Shown here: positions 13,901 to 25,900 of the stretch, piece by piece | How the letters are laid out: every line of letters begins with the position of its first letter | Numbering within the stretch: the first letter of the stretch is position 1 | Origin: Phoronis australis | Lineage: Eukaryota; Phoronida; Phoronidae | Direction: 5' to 3' | Length of the DNA stretch: 64,000 bases | NCBI GenBank assembly: GCA_002633005.1 | Contig: NMRA01000349.1 | Location: 275,106-339,105 of the forward strand | The notes under the pieces: generated by a model | Database searches by the model: none | What the model was told of the DNA's origin: nothing | The model's input: only the letters and a program-made list of their open reading frames with translations | Position numbers and translations under genes: made by a program

Positions 13901-16900
13901 CATACGTGGAGTGTCGACTATAACATCCCAAACACAAAAAAACAGCAGAGTTAAGCTTTTCAAACTTTTATTACAACCAATTTTAAAACTGCTCTCTGAC
14001 TTCTGAAATTGACAGCTACATATAGTACGAGACTATAACCATAAATTTGATGTCTGACCTTTGCAACTCGTGAAGCTTGCTGCTTAAGCAGGGTCACATC
14101 TTGAAACAGTTTTAATTCTAGTGGAGGCTGCGTGGTCACTGGTCGTCTGCGCACCGCAGGATGGCACGGGGTTATTACTCAGCAATTTTGTAAATTTAAT
14201 AGTGAATGACTAATCTGAGGGCAAGAGAACCTTTGTTGGGATCATCCGCTGTTATGACGTTTTCACAGTCATTTGGCGAAGTGACGATAAAGCTCTTTGA
14301 AAAGGGCTACGCGTTCCTAGTATGAGTGTCGTGTCGGGATTTAGATCGCCAGGTAAGATTAACCGCCCAGGGCGGTTGTCTGTCCTAATAAGCGCCCATG
14401 TTCGGTTAATCGCCCATCCCCTACTTTAGGTTGATTTTCGATTTAACCGCCCACTGCTCGGTTAACTGCCCTCCCCCGAGTTTTTGGGTTCGCCAATTTA
14501 ACCGCCCAGGGCGTTAACCCGAACGATTATGGTATATTTTCTATGCAAGATTAAAACCAAGCAATACATGTTAACTCTCCAGGACCAAAAATAAATATCT
14601 CAAAACCAGAACTTTTACTTTAGCACGAATTAAAGCAATCCAATACATTGAGATTGTTTTCACACAGAAGACCAAAGAGCAAATCAAGACTAAAATTCAC
14701 CACATCAAGACTGAAAATTTATCACATCAGCTCCTATAACTTATCAAGTGAGGACCAAAAACTCTTCACTTAAGGATCAAAATAAAATACGACTGAACTA
14801 AGAATTTAATAAGTCGGGTTCAAAAACTTACCATGTCAGTAATTTTTTACGCCAGGACACCACATCACCATCCCCAAGCATTGATCCTTCAAAGTAATAA
14901 TATCCGTACTACACGTATAAACAAGGGCTAAGTGTTCAACCTCTCATATTGTCTTGGAAATGCGGTTGAATTTCGTCTAATCCACGTTTTACAATAGATG
15001 CCAATGTATAGGTACATACTGGATTGTCAGCATTGCATAATGGGTGATCACGTAGTCTCCGGGCTTGAAAACAATTCTCTCCTGGCGTGATAAGTTTTCT
15101 GACGCAAAAAATCCTGGTTGCCAATTGTTTTTGATTCAACAGATTTCAATTCCTGAATAGAAAATGCGTGTCCTGTATTTTGCTGCTTCAGCTTTCCATT
15201 CAGCCAACTAGTGCACAGCACAGTTTTTATGCGCCCACATATTTATATGTGGACGCATTATGCCGTCATCTCTGTCCGTCCGTCCGTCCGTCCGGGTGGC
15301 GTCCGTCCGGCGTCCGCTGCTCTATCTCCAAAACCCTTTGACATACGTTCATGAAATTTGGCACCTATGTTCCATTCATGAATGGGACGGCATGTGCGAA
15401 CTTTCGGACGGATCCGACTACCGGTGTGCCCCCTAGTGGCAATTTTATTTTTTTACGCTTACCTTTGTATCTTCACAAGTCCTTATTGGATTTTCATGAA
15501 ATTTGGTATGTAGGCACCTGTTAGTGAGATGACGCTATCCTCCCATTTTCAGATGGATTCGACATAGTTTGCGCCACCTAGTGGCCATTTTTAGTGTTTT
15601 CGAGTCTGTTTTTGTGCGTCCACCCCTCTATCAACCAAACCGCTCAAAGGATGATTGTGAAAATTGGCGTGTATGTGCTTACTATAAGGAAGACAGCTGA
15701 CAATGATTTTCAGATGATTTGGACTACTGTGGCGCCTCCTAGTGGTAGTTTTTTTTTTTTTTGCGCCCATGGCTGTATCTCCCAAACCGTTTGCAGGATC
15801 TTTACTAAATTTAGCAAGTGTATTTATGTGATGTTGACAACGGACGATGACGACTTTAGGATGATTCTGACTACCGGTATTCCTCTAGTGGCAATTTTAG
15901 TATTTGCCTCTAGTGGCAATTTTAGTATTTTACATTGACCTCTGTATTTTCTTCAGGTGTGTACTTTGTGTTACTTCGTGACTATGAAGGAAAAGTTCCA
16001 AGTAGAAATTTGTTTCTGGCATTCTAATGCTGTGCTAATCTCGTCTGCTGGTAAATTTGTTTTTAATTCTATGTTTCTGTGGTGCTTTAAGCAACTGGTG
16101 TATAGGATGTGCTTGTATTATGAAGATTTCTCACATTTTGCCCCTAGCCTATTGAGGAGACAAGGACCATGCCTTTCCATTTTGCAAAGTACAACATACT
16201 ACATATATGCCCTCTACTGGCCACTTTATGGTACCAATAAACAACCCTAGAAGGATACCGTATGCAGTGCAATTGTGGGCTCATTTCAACGCTCTGCGTT
16301 GCTCTTGTTTTAACATCCCGTCGTGGTTCCACTGCAAAGAATCACTTCTGGTACAACTTTCCCTAAATGACATTCGTATTTTGCACATTTCTTCGGGGTA
16401 CCAGTTTTCCAAGAGCTATATATTCATTGGACAAGTTTCTGTTTGGTATTCGGTTTTATTTTCTTTCTCAGGTAGTCCTTGAGCTCATGCTCTGAAAGTT
16501 TTGAAAACGCAACTCTTCCTTTACGCAGATACGTTTTCTGCCATGGGCAACAACTCGCTGAATTCATCAACCAAACATTTATTTTTGAAAATGCTTTCAA
16601 AAGTGGACTTTTTTAAAACACGGTGTTGACCATATTCGTCAGTGTATGGAAGCGAAATGAACAAATTTGTGCACACTGCTCAAAGCACTTTTTGAACATA
16701 CCGAAACGCCAACGTCTCTGTCTTACAACACTGCGTGTGCTTGGCATTTCTGGTAAAGCGCTCTCATGCTGGACATTTTTTAAGATTGAGCACCGTTTCA
16801 AAAAATTGTATTTCTTCTTACAGCTGAGTATAGAAGAAATATTCTGCGATTTTAGGACCGAAATGGAACCAAATCTCGAGTGGTGACTCATTAGAATGTG

Positions 16901-19900
16901 CAAAACTCGGGCGGGGGGTGGGGGTGGCGATACAAGCATGATTTTTTTTGTTTTTGCGCCAAACATGTAGTTGCCACTTGTCATTCAGCGTCACTTACTG
17001 TTGTGTACTTAGTCACACAATAACAGGATGTTTGTAGGTTGTTATTGTTTATGAGTTCAGTAGTTTATTTGGTATTATGTCATGCGATTCCTGGTATAGG
17101 AAGTGTGTCATAGGTAACGCATCATATGTTGTTATGTAGTTGTGTGTATATATATTGTTGTGATATGTAGAATAAATCAGTTCAGGGTTCAGTTCAATTC
17201 TGTTCGTTTCACTGCGTAGTTCATGGAGTGTCTACTTTATTTGACAAAGTAAGATACACAACACTTACTACCTAAGGTGGCCAGATCATACGCTATAAAT
17301 ATCACTAGACACTTTGCTTCTCAAAAGTGCACCTTGATGTATTTCCTATCAATTTCCGACCGGTCGGACAAAAATTTGTGATATGTGCTGTATGGATGAT
17401 TTTGAAAATTGGCATTCTCAGTGTGAAAAGGACGGTCGATGATGACGACTTCAACCACTGTGGCGCCTCCTAATGGTTGTTTTGTTTTGTTTTGCGCCCA
17501 TAGCTGTATCTCCTAAACCCACAGCAGGATCTTTATTAAAGATAGTAAGATTGAAGTGAACAACAGGGAACGCTGTGCCCACTCGTGGCAATTTCATTCT
17601 ATTCCATTTTTTGTTTTGCTAAAGTTCCTTGATATTTTTTATGAAATTTTGTAAATAGCTTTCTATTAAAGAAGCGATGATATGTTCCCCTTTTCGGATG
17701 GATTGGATGTTTTTGCACCATCTAGTGGCCATTTTATGATACAAATAAACATCCCTAGAAAAACCCTGTTTGCTGTGCATTTGTGGGTGCATTTCAACGC
17801 TCCTCGTTGCTGTTGTTTCATTTTGTTGTAGAGTGGAACTAGTCTAAGCTAAAACGAAAAAAAATTTTGATAAGACGAAAATCTTGATTTTGAGTCTGAA
17901 TTGTGAAGTTTGAAATCGGCTTAGACCCCATGTCATTTCTGCGTGCGCACCGCAGGTAAATAAAAGAGAGCCCTCCTGGTCGGCTACAATTTGCGCCATT
18001 GTAAAACCACGATGTTGAAAAACTTTCTTTGCAGTAAAGTTGTCTTAAATGGGCGCTTTTTTACAGAATAGGTGATTTATCAAGTTCTTGAATATTATAT
18101 TCAGTCAAAATTGGCGCCAGTTTTGAATCAATGCTGATGAGGCCTGGCTTTTTCTTGTTTCGTGATGAACAACAATGAGTTGATTGCTTTTCTTTACAAA
18201 ACTGGCAGATCACATTCACGCTATTCCGCAAATAACACCACTGTTCATGTAGAGGCACAAATTATTCTTATTTATATATTTTCTAATTGCTCCCAGATAT
18301 TTATTATGCTCAGGCCTGCACATCTCAAAGATCAATCATCCACTCCTGTTACCTCTATCAGTCCCTGTAGGCTTTGCGCGGACTAATTTCCGGACATGCG
18401 CAATCGTTAAACCGATTCAGCTGCAAGTCCGCTATTTAATAGGCCTACGTACAGCAAGCTTGGCATTTTTCGATACTATGTGCAGCTTCCATTCTTTGGA
18501 AATATTGATCTTTGTATTTTTTTCAATATTAATTAAGCTCATTGTCTGAACACTTATTGATCTATTTAGAATTCTGTTCTTGAAAGTGTGATTGTCTCTT
18601 GACTGTTTTAGTGTTTTTGTCAATATTAATTATTAGCACATATCTGAACATTAATTGATTTCGTTGGAATTCTGTTATTGAAAGGGTTATTGTCTCTTGA
18701 CTATTGTCAGTATTAAGGACATCTGAACACTAATTGATCTCTTTAGAATTCTGTTCTTGAAAGGGTGATTGTCTCTTGACTATTTTAGTATTTTTGTCAA
18801 TATTAAGCACATATCTGAACACTTATTGATTTCACCAGAATTTTGTTGATGAAAGAGTGATCGTGACAGCAGACCACGATTGAAGCCGAACTCGGAGTAT
18901 GCGAGGCATTTTCTATGTATTGGCAAGTCCAGATTAGTATGTCATAAATTCAATGATCTTTGTTTGAATTCTTTTGCACTCAAAATTAAATATATTTTGA
19001 AATATATTTTGAAATATATTTTGAAGTGTTTTCTCTGCACACTGCATGGTTCCCGCGAACTTATTCTCTGCTCACTGCATGGTTACCGCGAACTTACAAG
19101 TTCATTGGAAACTACATGGTATTAAGTACGACCGTCGATCGAGACACATAAAAATTTAAGGGCTGACTCCATTTGTTCTTTATCTTTGGTTCATGTCGCA
19201 ACTATCCTTCTAAAATCTGGGCCGCCTAGCTTTTAGTCTGAAAGCTAGTGGCCCAGTTGGCAACTAGTCAGTTTGGAGTTCCAAGGTAAAGTTTAAATGG
19301 AGGGTTTGTAGACACCTTGAGAAGACACAAACAGCTAACTTCAGTTTACTCTTTGATGAGTTCCAAGGTTAGGTTACTTTGTTCATGGAGGGTTTGTGGA
19401 GCACCATATGAAGGCACTAACAGCTGCTGTAGCTTCAGTTTACTGTTTGATGAATCTCAAGATAAGTTCTGTGGGCGCCTCGAATGTTCATTTAGGAAAT
19501 ACAGATCTGATCGTTATGTCTTCCAGTAAATCAGTTTTGACCAGCTCAGTCTTTCCTGGTTGTGCTTCTCTGGTAATTTTGTTCTCTTTGTATAGGTCTA
19601 GCCCTGCTGGAAGCCTTGGAGATGTTAAGTGGTCAGAGTGAGTCCAAGGTGATCAGCCTACTGGACAGTCTGCCATCTGATGTGGCTAACGAGGGTCAGG
19701 AGTTGATGGATGACATGGAGCACAGGTTCAACGTGGATGATGTCGACGATGTGGAAGGTGACTAACTTTGACATGTAGCAATTGCGCGATTTACCATACT
19801 CATCCAGAGTTCTGTTTCAGGAGAAGTGACTCAAGTCGGAATTTTGGCCTTACGCCTCTACTTCATAATTGACCTATCTCAAGCTCTGTCCCTTGCGAAA

Positions 19901-22900
19901 AGTTTTACCTGGCAACATGTTGTTTGTCGGGTAAAATGGCGGCTTGAAGGTTGGTCAAGAATACTGCGTTCTGATTGGTCAGTTAAACCGTTACTCAAAA
20001 TCATGGCGATAGGTCAATTGCTGAAAAAAGGTTGTAAAGTAATTATGAGTGTAATTGGGTATGATACGCTACATAAAACACTTTTATTGTACTGACTTCT
20101 GTCCCTGTTTAAATTCAGGGTAGACTGTAGCACCATCTGAAGTAGGCCAGCACGCCTGGCATAGACAAGGATCATCCCGTAGGGTTGCCATGTTGGAATC
20201 TTTTTTGGCAAATTATGTCTCACTTACTAAACCGTCAATTCTCATCGCTGTAAGTACCTTTTGAGCATAAAGGGACACCTTAGGAGGCCATTGATGTCTT
20301 TAATTCCTTCTGACTTGTACAAATACTTCAATTTGCAATTAAGATTTTTTTCTGAATATATATCTATTCATTTGTCAATGATGCCATTTTGTCCAGGTAC
20401 AAGGGGTACAATCCTGGCGTCCAAGTTTCACGCACTTTCTAGCAAACTCTGGTGGACCACCAGTATAGTGCATTATTGATTGGCTTATTGTGGAGTTCAT
20501 GGATGTCGGCCGTGATTTAATTGAAAATTTTACATGCAATTGAAAGAAAAATGGCTCTGTTCCCGATTTCGGTAACTGAAAGAAAAACCATTCAGAAAGA
20601 AATGTTGATTGAGGAAGTATTTGCTCGAGTTCGAAAGACTACTATAGACTTCAATGCCCTCCAAATGTGTTCATCTACACTTAACTGGTACATATAGTAA
20701 TTTAACTTCGATAATTTAACCAAGGTTTAGCATAAGTTGCAGAAAATCTTCCAGCATACAGGCTACATTTGGGTGTGCCATTGCCTAGATTCAGGGTTGA
20801 TTTGTCCACTACCTCTTGAGGTGGAAACTACCGTAGTAAGCCTTGTGCTTTGACCTCCTGTGGGTCAACTCACTCAGCTCCTCCCATTGATCTTGGCATT
20901 GATTATTTATATGTCTGAGTAAGATACATTTATTTAGGACAAAAACCTTTTCAGTAGAACTGTTCTCCCATAAGGTTCTGATAAGAAAGAAGTATTTGAA
21001 ACTCATTAAAATAGTATTACACAAGAATTAAAATCAGAATATCAAGCAATAAAAAGATTAACAACAAACCTGAAACAAGAGAATGAACACACATTACAAT
21101 TAAGGTACCTGTGCTGTGCATCAAAATCAAGATGGCCACACGCACGCACACACACATTCACCCACACACACCCAAACCCCCCCCACACACANNCCCCCCC
21201 CCCCCCCAAACACACATATAATATATTCTATACCTCGTCCTCCTGCCCTTGTTACAATCAAACCATCAAATACAATAGCGGTAAGTGTCAAATACTAACA
21301 GTAATACAAGCTCTTAATATTCACATGAATGTGAACAAAACATATTTACATGTTGACTATGTAAGATCTTTTTCCTTCATAATGAAGTATAGGCAGACTA
21401 TCTTACAATCAAATAATTTCAAACTAACTTTAATGGGGAGTGCATTAAAACCATTGACATTTTTCCTCATGGAATTCACTGCCTTAGCAGCCTGTAGATA
21501 AAGTTTTCTGTGTGCAAGACCACATCATGGTTATCTAAAAAGAAGTGACGATGGGTTGCACGGAAGAAAAACTTGATTTGAATTAATGCATAAGATAGTT
21601 ATTCCAGTACTATTATGTAGCCAAAACAAAAACCTAATTTTAGTGTGCACATATGGTTATTTCGGAACTCCTGTGCAGCCTTGCAGTTTTTCTGTGAACG
21701 CTTAGATCCATAGAATGTTCAACAAAGTTATACAAGGTTCACAAAGTCATGCTGTCTTATCAGAGGGCACATCCGACATCAGATCTGCTGTCTGAAAATA
21801 GTCCACTTCACACGTGAGCTCCGTCAGACATCTGTCATCTTATTGGACTCCATATCAGACTCCATGTCAGACGTTGCATTTGCCATCTTACTGGCTGCAT
21901 TCAAAGGAGTCACGTAACTTGCATTTAAGCTCTGTTCGATTGCTATGACTGGCAGATCATGCATTGATTTCATGCTGACAATGCAAAACTCATAAGATGG
22001 CTGATGGAACACCATTGTAAACACTAGTTTTAAACTGCTGTCCTATCTGCCTTCTTGTACAAATTCCATATCTGACCAGTGTTATTGTGGCCTGCTGTTA
22101 CGTGAAAGTTCTCTTATTTGGGACAGTCTCTAAAATTTGGAACACAGAAACTTGGTCAAAAATTTAATTAAATTAGGACAAGGGCAATTTTGGCGTTACT
22201 AATAGTTCTCAAATTTCTGACAATGTCTCTTCAGTCTACAGAGTTTACAATTTTGTCATCTTTTAAGTAATTCTTGAATTTGGGACTGCCAGTATTACCT
22301 ATTTCTAGAATTGGGGACTGGCTTCAACCTTGCGCAAAATAATCGATTTTTCACTCTCAAATTGGAGAATTTTTAGTAGTTACCATGTGTGGCCAAAGCG
22401 ACTCTCTGCATTCACGCCCACATTCGGTGCAAGCTTAACCATCATTCCATAACTCTGCATCTTCATCATCATTGTCATTGCCACAATTAAGTTGATATGT
22501 TTGCTTGCCATATGTGCGCATATGGCGGGTTAGTGCAGTTCTATTACTACACACACGCCCACACAGGTGACACACTGTGTCATTATTATTCTTATCGGAC
22601 ATGTGGTCGTCATATTCATGTGTACGGTATGTGCGCAGCTGTACACAATCGGAAACCGCCTTGTGCATCATTGCAAAAGTTTGTGTCTTACCGCCATTGC
22701 TCCCACCATCATTGGTTTGGTACAGATGGTGAGGCCAAGCCAGCTTCACTACTGTACATACCCCCATACCTGGCACTTTCTGCATCATCCCAGGACTGTT
22801 CACCACTGAGCTTCTTATAGTCATCACTATATTGGTGCAAACGGTAGCTATGTGTAATGGTATGTGAGGTTAAACTATCTCCGCTGCTATACACAGATTC

Positions 22901-25900
22901 ATACCTGGCGCTTTTTGCGTCATACGAGGACTGTTCTCCATTGAGTTTCTTATAATCATTACAAATGGTAGTCCTGTTGGCGTGCATGTGAGGTTAAACT
23001 TTCTCCGCTGCTGTACACAAGCTCATACATGGCACTTTCTGCATCATCCCAGAACTCTTTTTCATGGAGTTCTTTATAACCCCACTGAATTGGTACAAAT
23101 TATAGTAGTCCTGTTGGCGTGCATGTGAGGTTAAACTATCTCCGCTGCTGTACACAGGCTAAAACCAGGCACTTTCTGCGTCATCCAAGACTGTTCTCCA
23201 TTGAGTTTCTTATAATCATCATTGGATTAATACACAAGTGGTAGTCGTGTGTGCGTGCATGTGTCATTAAACCTTATTCACTGCTCTTATTCAATGGCTG
23301 CTTGATTGTTGACCCCTCGTGGTTCACCTTCTTCTGGAAATTGGGTGTCGTCCTGTGATCCATGCTTGTCAAGGAGAGGCATTAATTTGCCTATTTGTGT
23401 CGTCAATTGGTCTATTTGACTGCACAGTTTGTCTGTTTTTGTGCCCAGTGGGTCTTTACTTGTTTGTGTGCTCAGCTTGTCTATTTGTGTGCTCACTTGG
23501 TTTACAAGACTGCTCAGCTGGTCTATTGGTCTGCTCGAAATATCGAGGACAGCTAATAGTGGTTTGTGGTCCAAAATGTTCTCATCTCCTTCCCCAAATT
23601 GGATGTTGCAGATGTGATATTGTGGCCCATTATATAATAAATAATCGATCTTCTTTTCTCCGGCTTCATACAAATGGAATTGTGGGTATTTTGCTAGGAC
23701 ACTTTGTGCTTTGTCGCTTTCATAGTTGAAGTCGCCTCCAACAAGTACTTTAAATCCATTCTGTTTGCTCATATAGTCCAGCAGGAACAGAAGCTCATTT
23801 AATATGGATTCCTTGACATCTTTTGCTTTGTAACGGCCATGGTAAGTGGCCACAAGAATATAGGTATCCGACATGCCCTTTATCCAAAACTTTCTGATGA
23901 ATAGCCTTGTTGCAAATTCACTGTCCTCTGATATATGTTTAAGTATGCAAAGCCTCTCATGCATGTTAATGAAGTCGTGTTCTTCAATCAGCACATTATT
24001 TAAGTTGTACACAAAACTTGTGTATCCTCCAGCACGGTCTTTTCTCCCCTCCCATACTTCGTAACAAGCAGGTTTTAGGGAATCTGCATGTGTGTTAAGG
24101 TAGCTTAGTAACATTTTTGCACTGCTTAACTCTTGCAGAAACACCAGGTCTGGCTGTTTGTCCTTCAGCAACCCGTGTATGTATTCATATACTTTGTCTG
24201 TGGTTACACCTTTTTTACGGCCTGCATTCAAGCTTATGAAATCAATTGCCATGATTGTTTGATGTCTGCTTTTACGTCAGATAGGGTGGTTGATGGATAG
24301 TTTTTTTACTGTTTGCTGTCTGAAATGTGTCACGAAAGAATATGTTATGCAAGAGTATAGAAGAAAATTTGAAAGCTAGAAAATGGATGTGGTTTGAATC
24401 ATTTGTATTTTTTGGAGTTCTGTAGTTTTTTCTTGTTACAGCATAACAGTGTTTAAAACTACAGGACGACAAAAACGTATTAAACAGTCTTTAACTTAAC
24501 TGTAAAACGCCTTTCATTTTTGGCTTTTCATACTGAACGTAAACTACTCAAAAAAGTAAATGGATGTTGTTGTTCACTACTAATTACCTGGAAATTGAGA
24601 AGTTCAACATGGATGTAGTCCATACAATATAGGTGTTTGCCAGGAAATTTTCCAGACATTTTGAAATGTGTCTGAGGAATTTTTGTCTGATGTTGAAAGA
24701 ACAAGTTTTTATGAAAATTCACTAGTCAGAAAACGAAAGTCACAAAATTTAAGAGATTTAACCAGTGCAGGTTCCTGGTTTCTTGGAACTATTGGTGGTC
24801 TATTAGTTGCTTGTGCCTAAACTATACTCACTTGTTGTTTCCTAAGGTTCACACAATGCCAGTCACCCTCACATATGCAGTTCTAGTCACGATTCTAAAC
24901 TTTGTCAGCTGAAAATGTAAGGTAGTGTTAACACAGTTGTGCCCTTCCTCAGCACTAGGAACCAATTTAACACGTCACAGATAGTTCATGTGCCAGAAAA
25001 AAGGAAAAAATAAATTAATTTATCATCAAAACTTTAGAAACATTTAGAAAATATATTTCGTGGAACATAAAAAAGTTTCAAGCCAGCAATTTCTGATGTT
25101 AAAAATGGAAGTATTTCCATATAGCCGAGCCTTTTGTCTTGCTCCGCCATTTTGGATTCAAGGAAGAGCAACTACAAGATTTCTTGTCCTAATTTCATCA
25201 GCATGAACACAATACCAAACAAACAGTGATAATATCTAATTAAAATGTGTTTTCAACAACATGGCATGCACGAACGCTTAAAATTTAATCTTGTACACCA
25301 AAGCTACTTGTTTTCTCTCACCTCGTCTCTCACCTTTCGTCTCAAAACACCAAGCGTACAAGTCCCGGATGTAACGCTAAGACGTGTGGGATTGCTCACC
25401 AGCCAAATGGCAGCAATGACCGAAACCAATTATGGGATTAGTGAATAGAACAAGTGTTTGAAAATTGCAGGTTTCTATATTCCTTCTCGTATTGGTTCCT
25501 AGCTCAGCATTACATTTCCTGGACTGTTAAAACCAAGAAATTTCCAATATGTCATATGATCTGATCTAAAATAACATTCCATAAACTTGACAAACAAGCC
25601 TATTGTGTTGGTGCACAATGCTCTGTTAGTATTGAAGTATGTCAGACTTTATGTATCTAGTCTCCTGGAGCTCCAATAAACTTTATTGTCAAGCAAGCTT
25701 TTTGTGTTGGTACACAATACTGTGGTTAAGCATGCTATGCTAGTCAAAAGAGCTTACAGTCACACAAAGGAATTAGTAGATGAAAGTTAAGTCTAATTTC
25801 TCTGAAAATCAACTGTTTTTCTCCAGTCCACATTTTTTGGTGACAGTATTTTATACAAAGCACATCTGCTTCATGGCATTTGTTGAAAGCCGTTTACAGA

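Larger units (their letters stand above)
9650..17390. mobile_element. 7.7-kb insertion with 42-bp inverted ends and TA duplication
   Basis: Left end CAGCACACATCACGAATTT and the right end read in reverse (CAGCACATATCACAAATTT) match over about 40 bp with four differences. Each continues into the palindrome TCCGACCGGTCGGA. TA stands at both borders (9648-9649, 17391-17392). Removing the insert restores the host repeat at its exact length. No transposase was recognised, so the mobilising family is inferred only from the TA target (Tc1/mariner-like). It contains the elements at 12131, 15220 and 16999. Confidence 0.75.
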
